A stretch of 64,000 nt of DNA, taken from the NCBI RefSeq assembly GCF_003014595.1, contig NZ_PYGK01000008.1, forward strand, positions 248,001 to 312,000. Direction: 5' to 3'. Positions 45,623 to 53,987 of the stretch are shown piece by piece (the stretch's first letter is position 1; every line of letters starts with the position of its first letter). The notes under the pieces were generated by a model, which was not told the origin of the DNA, ran no database searches, and worked only from the letters and a program-made list of their open reading frames with translations. The DNA is from Chitinophaga ginsengisoli (lineage in GTDB: Bacteria > Bacteroidota > Bacteroidia > Chitinophagales > Chitinophagaceae). Made by a program: the position numbers and the translations under genes.

Positions 45623-47044
45623 CTATTGGATCAATACTTTCTTCGTATGAACTGCTGCTCCGTTTGTTACCACCAGGATATAGAAACCGCTGGCGATATT
45701 GCCGGTTGCAAGAGATACACGTTGTGTATTTGCTTTCTTATAAGCTGCTACTTTCTTATTCACATCCAGTAGCTGCACCTGTACCGGCTTTGACGGATCG
45801 TATTTCTCTACCTGTACGGTCAGGGTACCACCGCTGACAGATGGATTAGGGAATACACTGATACCGGTGCTTTCTTCATGTGCCAGGGATTTTTCAGCCG
45901 GAGAAAGCGCTGAAATGATCACAGAAGATACCTTGTCATTCCAGGTAGCTACATCCAGTAAAGGCACATCTGAGGTAACGGTGGTGCTTGCACCGGAAAA
46001 GTTATCATCCGCGTACAATACGATCTTATAGCCGGATGCTACTTTCAGGGAAGTAATATCATCATTGCGCGCACCATATGCCTTTAGCTGGGCCAGGTTA
46101 TAAGTACCTGCCGGCAGGTATACGCCATAGCCACCATAGTTAATGTCCTGGAACAGGCTCACCGCTATAGGTGGCGGTGTGGAATAAGTAAAGGGATAGG
46201 TTTGCTGGGCCTGTACAAACTGCGATTCATACTGGCTGGTCCAGCCAAAAGCGTTTGTAGCCAGTGACTTCAGGTTCACGCCTGCAGCAGCGCTCCAGAA
46301 ATGCACGAACTCACCCATGTTCATGCTGTTGTAGTCAGTACCTGATCTTGAAAAATAGAGGGACAACTGGGTAAAATAACGGTTCAGTACCTGTGCGCCA
46401 CCATATTGGCTGTAGATGGGATAGAACCAGTCCCTGAACCAGGCGGTATTAGCCCTCGGGAAACCGTCACGGTTGGCAATGAACTCATTGTAGGCAGATG
46501 TTGCCCTGCTTTCCAGACCTAAGCCTTTGTACACATCATAGATGAAGATCTCCGCCCACTTGCTATCGCCCCATATGCCAAAGGCAGGGGAGTTATGCAT
46601 GTTCTTTCCTCCTAACTCCACGATATGGCCCACTTCATGTGTAAGCAGGTTGTAATCGCCCTGAGTAGCGCTCGTCCACGGACCAGCGCCGGCATCGATC
46701 ACATTCCTGTTGTCATGACTGGCATCAAAATAGGTGGATGGATGTCCTCCGCTATATTTGCCGGTATGCAGAATAGCGAACATGTGCGGATCGGTTCCGA
46801 AGGAACCATAGGTCTTCTTGGTGTAGCGCCATACATCACCAAGATACTGACGGGGCCAGGTGACGGAACTACTTACGTCACTGTCGAAATAAAGGGCCAG
46901 GTCATTGTCGTAAAAAACACGTGAAACAATCTGGTTGTGTTCAAACCAGTGCTCCTGCCATGTTGCAGGAGGTGTTTGTGCCTTTACCTGGATAACGGGA
47001 AATGCCAGGCTGGCCAGGAGTACCAATGCGTAGAACTTTCGCAT
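45623..47044 (-). CDS. Secreted zinc-metallopeptidase-like protein with beta/gamma-crystallin-like domain and T9SS domain
   Basis: A 473-residue protein with a signal peptide (MRKFYALVLLASLAFPVIQVKA). It has a zinc-peptidase motif HEVGH at 136-140 (with Glu165 in KWAEIF as a plausible third ligand), in a gluzincin-like frame. A second part (about 295-380) resembles a beta/gamma-crystallin or I36-like domain (VSLFQDINYGGYGVYLPAG, then IVLYADDNFSG). The C-terminus is a type A T9SS sorting domain (VFPNPSVSGG ... KKVLIQ). It is likely secreted and cell-surface; the substrate is unknown. Confidence 0.8.
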   Translation of the reverse strand: MRKFYALVLLASLAFPVIQVKAQTPPATWQEHWFEHNQIVSRVFYDNDLALYFDSDVSSSVTWPRQYLGDVWRYTKKTYGSFGTDPHMFAILHTGKYSGGHPSTYFDASHDNRNVIDAGAGPWTSATQGDYNLLTHEVGHIVELGGKNMHNSPAFGIWGDSKWAEIFIYDVYKGLGLESRATSAYNEFIANRDGFPRANTAWFRDWFYPIYSQYGGAQVLNRYFTQLSLYFSRSGTDYNSMNMGEFVHFWSAAAGVNLKSLATNAFGWTSQYESQFVQAQQTYPFTYSTPPPIAVSLFQDINYGGYGVYLPAGTYNLAQLKAYGARNDDITSLKVASGYKIVLYADDNFSGASTTVTSDVPLLDVATWNDKVSSVIISALSPAEKSLAHEESTGISVFPNPSVSGGTLTVQVEKYDPSKPVQVQLLDVNKKVAAYKKANTQRVSLATGNIASGFYILVVTNGAAVHTKKVLIQ

Positions 47045-47071
47045 AAAAAACGGGTTGAATGTGAGAAAAAA

Positions 47072-47094
47072 CTGCCGGACAAGCCGTCCGGCAG
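47072..47094 (-). terminator. Terminator of the mini T9SS gene
   Basis: A 9-bp perfect stem (47072-47080 with 47086-47094) with a 5-nt loop and a T6 on the minus strand, between the stop at 47116 and the start of the next gene. Confidence 0.8.
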
Positions 47095-47115
47095 CGTTAT
47101 ATGAATAAAAAGGAC

Positions 47116-47406
47116 TTATTGTATAACTATTTTCCTTGTGTAATACTTCTTACCGTTTGTTACTGCTAATACATAAATGCCACCGGCTACATTACCGGTG
47201 TTAATAGAAACGCCGGAAGCATTTGCTTTCTTATAGACCACTGCGGTCCTATTGACATCCACCAGAGAAATATTCAGCGGAGCAGTAGCCTCGTACGCTG
47301 CCAGCTGCTGATGTTCACAGCAGCTGGCGGGAGATTGTGCCTCTGCTCTTTGAGGGATGAGCCCGAGGCCACCGGCGATTGTTGCCAGCATGTAGAATTT
47401 GCGCAT
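47116..47406 (-). CDS. Mini protein: signal peptide joined to a truncated T9SS sorting domain
   Basis: A 96-residue protein from the ATG at 47406 (ATG at 47424 is an alternative). It has a signal peptide (MRKFYMLATIAGGLGL) sharing MRKFY with the metallopeptidase gene, then CCEHQQLAAYEATAPL, then the last about 50 residues of a sorting domain (VDVNRTAVVYKKANA ... KIVIQ), without the NP motif that begins a normal CTD. No cargo. It may be a deletion product of a longer gene. Same orientation as the two flanking T9SS genes. Confidence 0.7.
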   Translation of the reverse strand: MRKFYMLATIAGGLGLIPQRAEAQSPASCCEHQQLAAYEATAPLNISLVDVNRTAVVYKKANASGVSINTGNVAGGIYVLAVTNGKKYYTRKIVIQ

Positions 47407-47449
47407 TCTATTAATGGTTATCATGAGGGAAAATAAACAGCTTACAAAG

Positions 47450-47478
47450 GGAAGGACTCCCCATGAAATAGTCCTTCC
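47450..47478 (-). terminator. Weak hairpin after the GH5 gene
   Basis: A 9-bp perfect stem (47450-47458 with 47470-47478) with an 11-nt loop; the T run after it is weak. It lies 12 bp past the stop of the gene at 47490. Confidence 0.5.
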
Positions 47479-47489
47479 TATATATTATT

Positions 47490-49523
47490 TTACTGGATCA
47501 GTACTTTGCTGGTATAAGTATTTTTACCATTGGTTACTGTCAGTATATAGAATCCGCTGGCCATGTTACCTGTAGGAATGTTCACAATAGCAGCATTGGC
47601 TTTCTTATAAGCCACTACCTTCTTGCTCACATCAACCACCGCTACATTTACCGGAGCAGATGCATTGTATTTTTTCACATTTACAACCAGTATGCTGCCT
47701 TTTGCAACAGGATTAGGATATACCAGGAGACTACCGTTCGCTTCAACGCTCAGGTCTGTTTTATCTGCCGGTTGTACAGCTGCCATTGTTTTAGCGGTGG
47801 CCGCACTAACAACACCGAAAGCAAATGCCTCCCATCCCTGTACAGTGGGTCTTGTACAGGTCATTGCCTGTGTACCGTTCTCAGAAGAAACGTATAAACC
47901 GTTGTTGCCCCTAAGTGCTACTTTACCATCAGCAGTTTCTATCCAGTCGAATTTCTCCCATCCCTGGATAGTGGGTCTGTTACAGGTAATAGCCTGTTCA
48001 CCGTTTTCAGAAGAAACATAGTTGCCGGTATTACCTTTCAGCGCAATCTTACCGTCGCCGGCATCCACTACCTGGAAGAATTCCCATGCCTGAGGTACAT
48101 TAGCATCACACCACATAGCGCCCACGCCATTCTTGGATGTAACGTATTTGCCATTGAATCCCTGCAGCCATACGGTCTTACCGATAGGCGCATTAGCAGA
48201 GCTTTTACCAGGAGCAACGGCTGCAATGGTATTAACGTTCTTTACGTTATTGGCAAATTTGATATTGTTTAGTACAGCGCTCATATTACCAGCACCATCC
48301 ACCAGGTAAGGAGGAGGAATACGTAATAACGCAGCATTCTCGCCAGCATCGAAACGTTTGTAAGTCCAGTGGAACCAACCCACTCCGGCAGTATTCATGG
48401 CAGCGATATTCGCACGCAGCCAGTCAGCGCTGTTCTCACCGGTTTCACCTACTACTACGGGTACGTTATAGGTGTTACGGAAATTGTTGATGTTACCCAG
48501 TTCATTGATCTGGTTAGCATCGCCATTGGTGGTAGTAGGAGAAGTAGAAGTACCATAGCGGTGTGCATTGTACACCAGGTTACTTTTGTTGGTGAATGTA
48601 AATGGCTCCAGGTAATTATACTGGTTACCCCAGCCGTTCCCTTCGATCATGAGCAGGTGTGTGTCACCTTGTGCACGGACAGCGTTGATCAGTCTTTCGA
48701 ACAGCGCATGGATCTGCTGATTCGTAGGTACATGGTTCGGCTCATTGATCAGGTCATAAAAAGCGATCCTGTCATCGTTGATATAACGGGCAGAGATACG
48801 CTGCCAAAGACGTACCGTGATGTCCTGATAGATAGACTTGTTCCAAAGGTCATTACCCACAAATGCATCAGCAATATTAGCATCAGTACCGGCAGCACCA
48901 GGAGCGGCGTGCAGGTCTAATACAACATACATCTTGTTAGCAGCAGCCCATTTCAGCAAACTGTCTGTCAGGCGGAAACCTTCCAGGTTAGCATCAGTGA
49001 ACAAGGTGTTGCTGTTGTACCAGGATGTCAGTGAATTGACATAACTATTGTAGTTTGACTGGTTACGAGCAACGCCATTTCTGACTGCACGTTGCGCAGA
49101 TGTAAGGAACAGATCATAATGCAGTGGCAGACGGATACTGTTGAAACCGAGGGAAGCCATGTAGTCAACATCAGCTTTGGTGATGAAGTTGTCGCGCCAG
49201 CTCTGATAAAAAGCTTCAACGGCAGCATCACTCTGTCCCTGGTCGTACAGGCCTTTTTTAATAGACCATTGGGTACCACCACCATCGGGCCTCATCATAT
49301 AACCTTCCTGCAATAACCAACCACCAACGTTGATCCCTTTAAGGATCACTTCCTGGTTACTGGCATTGACAATACGTTTCCCATCGGCCCGCAGGCGGGT
49401 CAGCTGGGCATATGCCTGCCCGGCCCCAAGACACAGGGCGAGCAATAGCAGTGAGCAAAATAATCTTAGTTGACGCAAATTTCGTGGAATTACGCACAAC
49501 CGGCTTGTGTAATGGATCTTCAT
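47490..49523 (-). CDS. GH5-family secreted glucanase with fascin-like repeats and T9SS domain
   Basis: A 677-residue enzyme with a signal peptide ending AQAYAQ near 40. The TIM barrel (about 41-415) shows the GH5 pattern: acid/base Glu261 in DLINEPN and nucleophile Glu360 in VVVGETGEN. The sequence resembles beta-1,3/1,6- or exo-glucanase members. Three fascin/trefoil-like blocks follow (about 445-580: WLQGFNGKYVTSKNG, ALKGNTGNYVSSENG, ALRGNNGLYVSSENG), likely carbohydrate-binding. The C-terminus is a T9SS type A sorting domain (VYPNPVAKGS ... KVLIQ). Probable fungal or plant cell-wall glucanase. Confidence 0.88.
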   Translation of the reverse strand: MKIHYTSRLCVIPRNLRQLRLFCSLLLLALCLGAGQAYAQLTRLRADGKRIVNASNQEVILKGINVGGWLLQEGYMMRPDGGGTQWSIKKGLYDQGQSDAAVEAFYQSWRDNFITKADVDYMASLGFNSIRLPLHYDLFLTSAQRAVRNGVARNQSNYNSYVNSLTSWYNSNTLFTDANLEGFRLTDSLLKWAAANKMYVVLDLHAAPGAAGTDANIADAFVGNDLWNKSIYQDITVRLWQRISARYINDDRIAFYDLINEPNHVPTNQQIHALFERLINAVRAQGDTHLLMIEGNGWGNQYNYLEPFTFTNKSNLVYNAHRYGTSTSPTTTNGDANQINELGNINNFRNTYNVPVVVGETGENSADWLRANIAAMNTAGVGWFHWTYKRFDAGENAALLRIPPPYLVDGAGNMSAVLNNIKFANNVKNVNTIAAVAPGKSSANAPIGKTVWLQGFNGKYVTSKNGVGAMWCDANVPQAWEFFQVVDAGDGKIALKGNTGNYVSSENGEQAITCNRPTIQGWEKFDWIETADGKVALRGNNGLYVSSENGTQAMTCTRPTVQGWEAFAFGVVSAATAKTMAAVQPADKTDLSVEANGSLLVYPNPVAKGSILVVNVKKYNASAPVNVAVVDVSKKVVAYKKANAAIVNIPTGNMASGFYILTVTNGKNTYTSKVLIQ

Positions 49524-49768
49524 AGAGGGTATTTAAGGTTTTCATATAAAACATAGAAATGGCTTGGCTACCGGCTACGTACAGCCAGGTTAACATAGTT
49601 GTCGCACAAGAAAGGATTAGGTACTACCCAAACGATTGCTTTTTTTAACAGGCAGGAATAATTAACTGATGATCAACGTATAATCATCAGGGCAAAACAC
49701 GAGTGTTGCAACGGGTATTGAGGGAGGGAAACACCTCGTTCGGGAGTTCTGTTAGAAGGCGGATCTAC
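49524..49768. other. Intergenic region upstream of the GH5 gene
   Basis: About 245 bp, no gene. It should carry the GH5 promoter; a TATGTTTT box (7 of 8 to TAnnTTTG) is seen near 49545, not conclusive. Confidence 0.35.
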
Positions 49769-49814
49769 AAATGAAACAGCTCCTCCAATCGGGCATGGAA
49801 GAGCTGTTTCATTT
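49769..49814 (-). terminator. Terminator of the S1-domain gene
   Basis: A 14-bp perfect stem (49769-49782 with 49801-49814) with an 18-nt loop, 22 bp past the stop of the gene at 49837. Confidence 0.75.
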
Positions 49815-49836
49815 AATGAGATAATTTCAGCAACAA

Positions 49837-50670
49837 CTAATCTTCATCAATCAACTTAATACCTGTCTGTGTGAAGATGATCTTACGTTGTTTATACAGG
49901 GCACCGGTAGTCATTTTAAAGGTTTTCTTACTCATGCTGAAGAAGTTGTAGATCTCTTCCGGATCTGACTTGTCATGGTAAGGCAGGTAACCATCATTTT
50001 CTTTCAGTAAGCGCAGTATCTTATCTGCTTCACTCTCTACCCTGTCATAACCGGGCTTGCCGGTCACTACATCTATTTTATCACCTTTAATGGATTTGAT
50101 AAAGCCTTTTAGTTTATCTCCTATATCTACAGGACCAAATACTTCACTGTAATGCAGGATACCTGTATGCTGATTATTGATGATCACAACAAAACCTATC
50201 TCGGAACGGCGGTATACGATCATATCTACAACATCCAGCTCTTTTACCGTCAGGTTTTCATTGCTCAGATAGGGATCTATTTTCTCTGTCGCGGCCACCC
50301 TGTTGGTCAGTTCATCCAGGTAGATCTTTACCAGGTAATCCTGCCCGGGATGCATTTTGCTGATCTGTTTGGAAGCAGGGACAAACAGGTCTTTCATTAG
50401 TCCCCAGTCCAGGAAGGCGCCCTGTTCAGTTACACCAGTTGCTTTCAGGTTGACGATATCGCCTACTATGCCATATGGTTCCTGGTTGGTAGCCGTCAGC
50501 CGGTTCTCTGAATCGTGATAAATGAATACTCTCAATTCGTCTCCCTTTTTTGCATCCGCAGGCACGAAGCGTTTAGGCATCAGGATCTCCTGTTCGCCTC
50601 CATCCAGGAACAAACCATACTCACTCTCCTTCTTAACCCGCAACAGGTTGTATTCACCTACTTTATACAT
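49837..50670 (-). CDS. CvfB-like S1 RNA-binding protein
   Basis: A 277-residue protein with several S1-like OB-fold repeats (VGEYNLLRVKKESEYGLFLDGG near 4-25, GDIVNLKATGVTEQGAFLDWG near 69-90) and a C-terminal winged helix (NFFSMSKKTFKMTTGALYKQRKI). This is the CvfB architecture; the Gram-positive CvfB affects virulence-gene expression through RNA. It starts 30 bp after a YdeI-like gene in the same direction. Function here is inferred. Confidence 0.88.
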   Translation of the reverse strand: MYKVGEYNLLRVKKESEYGLFLDGGEQEILMPKRFVPADAKKGDELRVFIYHDSENRLTATNQEPYGIVGDIVNLKATGVTEQGAFLDWGLMKDLFVPASKQISKMHPGQDYLVKIYLDELTNRVAATEKIDPYLSNENLTVKELDVVDMIVYRRSEIGFVVIINNQHTGILHYSEVFGPVDIGDKLKGFIKSIKGDKIDVVTGKPGYDRVESEADKILRLLKENDGYLPYHDKSDPEEIYNFFSMSKKTFKMTTGALYKQRKIIFTQTGIKLIDED

Positions 50671-50700
50671 GTAATCTCTTATTTAACCGCAAATGTACAA

Positions 50701-51207
50701 CTACTTTCCCTTGTTCGCTCTCATCATAGTGGGGTAATCCTGCTTTCGCGCGAGGGCAGTTACCGCCTGTGCAATACGTTTGGCTTTTGTAGGCTCAGTT
50801 TTAGCACTTTCGATCCACTTCATAAAATAGTTCCTGTGCCCTTTCGCAAGGCTATTAAAGAACGCAAGTGCATCCGGCTCATCCTCCAGACATTCCATCA
50901 GTTCCGGCGAGGAAACCGGGTCCGGATTATCATCCTCTTCGATCTGCACTACCAGCTGGGCCCCTGCCCTTTTGGCAATAGCTTTGCGCATCTCTGCATT
51001 CACAGCCATGATAAACGAGCCATCCCCCATAGGCATCAATGCAATCGCCTCAACCGGGTGTTTATCCAGTTTTCCTTTTACCCTGAAAGATTTCCTGTTC
51101 CCAGGTTTTAGCTGTTGGGCAATATCCTCAGGAATAACAATATATGTCCACCCTGTTTTCTCCCCCTGCTTGTCAAATTTCAACATGGTAGCAGTATACT
51201 TAACCAT
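50701..51207 (-). CDS. DUF1905 / YdeI-family protein
   Basis: A 168-residue protein. The N-terminal half (KYTATMLKFDKQGEKTGWTYI, then RKSFRVKGKLDKHPVEAIALMPMGDGSF) is a DUF1905-like beta-barrel. The C-terminal half (EPDALAFFNSLAKGHRNYFMKWI, then PTKAKRIAQAVTALA) is the YdeI/OmpD-associated domain. YdeI-like proteins affect resistance to bacteriocins or polymyxin in other bacteria. Same orientation as the S1 gene, probably one transcript. Confidence 0.88.
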   Translation of the reverse strand: MVKYTATMLKFDKQGEKTGWTYIVIPEDIAQQLKPGNRKSFRVKGKLDKHPVEAIALMPMGDGSFIMAVNAEMRKAIAKRAGAQLVVQIEEDDNPDPVSSPELMECLEDEPDALAFFNSLAKGHRNYFMKWIESAKTEPTKAKRIAQAVTALARKQDYPTMMRANKGK

Positions 51208-51269
51208 CTTGCTTTTTTTTGCTAACTTACTTAATCGCTCCGAATTTTAATAACTATAGAAATCACCTT

Positions 51270-51773
51270 ATGCTTGTCTGTGAAACATCCAGATTGATTA
51301 TCCGCCAGTTTACCATTGACGATGCCCCTTTTATTTTCCGGTTATTAAACACAGAAATCTGGCTCACCTATATTGGTGACAGGAACATCCGGGGATTGGA
51401 TGACGCCCGCAACTACCTGGTAAATGGCCCATTGGCTAGTTACGACCGTTTTGGCTTTGGGCTGTATCTCGTAGCACTGAAAGGTGAACATACTCCAGTT
51501 GGGATGACAGGATTGATCAAAAGGAATGGATTGGAAGAAGTAGACATCGGGTTTGCGTTTCTTCCCGAATACACCGGCAAGGGATATGCTTTCGAGGCAG
51601 CCAGTGCTATAAAGGACCATGCTTTAGCAACACTGAAACTGCCCCGTGTAGCAGCTATTACAACAGAGAAAAATATTCATGCAATCAACCTTCTTGAAAA
51701 GATAGGCCTTCATCATGAGAAGATGGTACTGTTACCCGGAAATAACACCGAGTTTATGTACTTCGTTAACTAG
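51270..51773 (+). CDS. GNAT N-acetyltransferase
   Basis: A 167-residue enzyme. The ATG at 51270 is chosen because the conserved SRLIIRQFTIDDAPFIF begins close to it; the longer reading overlaps the neighbouring promoter. Motif A for acetyl-CoA is seen as DIGFAFLPEYTGKGYAFEAA (about residues 92-111). RimJ/RimL-like: it probably acetylates an alpha-amino group or a small molecule. Confidence 0.88.
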   Translation: MLVCETSRLIIRQFTIDDAPFIFRLLNTEIWLTYIGDRNIRGLDDARNYLVNGPLASYDRFGFGLYLVALKGEHTPVGMTGLIKRNGLEEVDIGFAFLPEYTGKGYAFEAASAIKDHALATLKLPRVAAITTEKNIHAINLLEKIGLHHEKMVLLPGNNTEFMYFVN

Positions 51774-51775
51774 GC

Positions 51776-53908
51776 TCAGTGCTTAAGTTTATGCTGTAGC
51801 ACAACTACCGACCGGGCATCGACATTTATCACTCCCTCGCCGGCATATACTTCTTCTCCGGCTTTTACCTGCAGATCTTTTGTATCCAGCATCTTCTTCC
51901 AGTTATGACCATATTTTTCATGTGGTAACCTGAAGTCAAGTGGTTCATAATGTGCATTGAAAATAATATAGAAGCTATCATCCACTATCTGCTCTCCTTT
52001 CGGACCGGAAACATGCAGTCCTTTTCCGTTAAAGAATACGGCCATAGACTTTGCGAAATCGTGACTCCAGTGTTCATCAGACATTTCAGCTCCATCCGGC
52101 AGGAACCAGGCAATATCCTCCAGGCCGATCCCCTTAATAGGCTGCCCCTGGAACCAACGCCGGCGACAGAAGGCAGGATGTGCTTTCCGCAGTGCGATCA
52201 GCTGACGGGTAAACTGCAACAGATCATTATCCCTCTCTTTCCAGTTAAGCCATGACAGCTCATTATCCTGACAATACCCGTTATTGTTACCCTGCTGGGT
52301 ACGGCCAAATTCATCACCCGCCAGGATCATGGGAACACCTTGTGACAATAACAGTGTGGCGAAGAAATTGCGTTGTTGCCTGCGTCTCAGGGTCAGCACG
52401 GCCTCATCCTGCGTAGGCCCTTCTGCTCCACAATTCCAGGACCGGTTATGGTCCTCTCCATCTCTATTGTCATCGAGGTTAGCCTCATTATGTTTATCAT
52501 TGTAAGAGACCAGGTCGTGTAGTGTAAAACCATCGTGTGCTGTGACGAAGTTGATACTGGCGGTTGGACTACGGTAATCATTCTTGTAAAGGTCAGAACT
52601 GCCGGTAAACCTTTCGGCAAACTCACCCAGCATACTGTCAGCCCCTCTCCAGTAGTCCCGGATACAGTCCCTGTACTTGCCATTCCATTCAGCCCATCCT
52701 GGCGGGAATTTACCTACCTGGTAACCATCTTCGCCAATGTCCCAGGGCTCTGCTATCAGTTTCACCTGTGAGATAATGGGATCCTGGTAGATAATATCAA
52801 AGAAGGCACTCAGGCGGTTCACCTCATGCAGTTCCCGGGCCAGGGCAGCTGCCAGGTCAAAACGGAATCCATCCACATGCATATCCAGTACCCAGTAGCG
52901 CAAGCTGTCCATCATCAACCTTAACACGTTAGGCAGGTAGGCATTTAATGTGTTACCGGTGCCTGTGTAGTCCATATAGAAGCGTTTGTCTTCCGTAAGC
53001 CGGTAATAAGATGCATTGTCAATCCCCCGGAAGGATAAAGTAGGCCCAAGGTGATTGCCCTCTCCTGTATGATTATACACCACATCCAGGATCACCTCTA
53101 TGCCAGCCCGATGTAGTGCTTTTACCAGCTGCTTGAATTCGGTCACCTGTTGCCCCAGTACTCCGCTTGCCGCATATCTGGCGTCAGGCGCAAAGAAGCC
53201 AATAGTATTATATCCCCAGTAATTGGTCAATCCCTTATCCACCAGGTGCCTGTCTGCTACAAAGTGGTGTACCGGCATCAGTTCAACAGCTGTAATACCC
53301 AATTCTTTCAGATAATTGATAGTAACAGGATGCGCCATTCCGGCATAGGTACCTCTTATCTCTTCCGGTATATCCGGATGTTGTTTGGTAAACCCTTTCA
53401 CATGTGCTTCGTAGATGATGGATTCGTTATAAGGTATCCTGGGCGGCTCATCTCCTTCCCAATCGAAATGATCATCTATTACGACACACTTGGGAATGAA
53501 CGGTACGCTATCTACATCACTGAAGCTCAGGTCTTCCTCCGGATCGCCCATTTTATAGCCAAATAAAGCATCACTCCAGTTGATCGTACCGGCAATAGCT
53601 TTGGCATAAGGATCTATCAATAATTTCTTCGGATTGAAACGATGTCCGTTCTGTGGTTCATATGGACCATGTACACGGTATCCATACAGCTGCCCTGGTT
53701 TTACGTCCGGCAGATAACAATGCCATACCTGGTGAGACCGCTCTTTGATCATTACCTTCACCGCTTCCACCTCATCATCAGTGGAATTAAATAAACATAA
53801 TTCTACTCCTGTAGCATTATCCGCATACAGGGCAAAATTCACTCCTTTACCGTCCCAGGTAGCGCCTAATGGATAAGGACTTCCAGGATAAACAACAGTT
53901 TGGTTCAT
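51776..53908 (-). CDS. glgX: Glycogen debranching enzyme (isoamylase type)
   Basis: A 710-residue GH13 enzyme; the ATG at 53908 is used (a GTG at 53929 adds seven residues). An N-terminal CBM48-like domain (about 1-130) precedes the barrel with nucleophile Asp in DGFRFDLAAAL, acid/base Glu in LIAEPWD and Asp in FVTAHDGFT. It cleaves alpha-1,6 branches of glycogen. It heads the glycogen-to-trehalose group. Confidence 0.93.
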   Translation of the reverse strand: MNQTVVYPGSPYPLGATWDGKGVNFALYADNATGVELCLFNSTDDEVEAVKVMIKERSHQVWHCYLPDVKPGQLYGYRVHGPYEPQNGHRFNPKKLLIDPYAKAIAGTINWSDALFGYKMGDPEEDLSFSDVDSVPFIPKCVVIDDHFDWEGDEPPRIPYNESIIYEAHVKGFTKQHPDIPEEIRGTYAGMAHPVTINYLKELGITAVELMPVHHFVADRHLVDKGLTNYWGYNTIGFFAPDARYAASGVLGQQVTEFKQLVKALHRAGIEVILDVVYNHTGEGNHLGPTLSFRGIDNASYYRLTEDKRFYMDYTGTGNTLNAYLPNVLRLMMDSLRYWVLDMHVDGFRFDLAAALARELHEVNRLSAFFDIIYQDPIISQVKLIAEPWDIGEDGYQVGKFPPGWAEWNGKYRDCIRDYWRGADSMLGEFAERFTGSSDLYKNDYRSPTASINFVTAHDGFTLHDLVSYNDKHNEANLDDNRDGEDHNRSWNCGAEGPTQDEAVLTLRRRQQRNFFATLLLSQGVPMILAGDEFGRTQQGNNNGYCQDNELSWLNWKERDNDLLQFTRQLIALRKAHPAFCRRRWFQGQPIKGIGLEDIAWFLPDGAEMSDEHWSHDFAKSMAVFFNGKGLHVSGPKGEQIVDDSFYIIFNAHYEPLDFRLPHEKYGHNWKKMLDTKDLQVKAGEEVYAGEGVINVDARSVVVLQHKLKH

Positions 53909-53928
53909 AATGGATGATTGGCCTCCCA

Positions 53929-53958
53929 CTTTCTCTTCCCGCTGTCAGGAAGAGAAAG
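53929..53958. other. Hairpin between GH13 and glgX
   Basis: An 11-bp perfect stem (53929-53939 with 53948-53958) with an 8-nt loop in the 79-bp gap; no T run, so an mRNA processing or stability structure is more likely than a terminator. Confidence 0.45.
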
Positions 53959-53987
53959 CCAGGAGTGTTATTTACTTAATCAAATTT

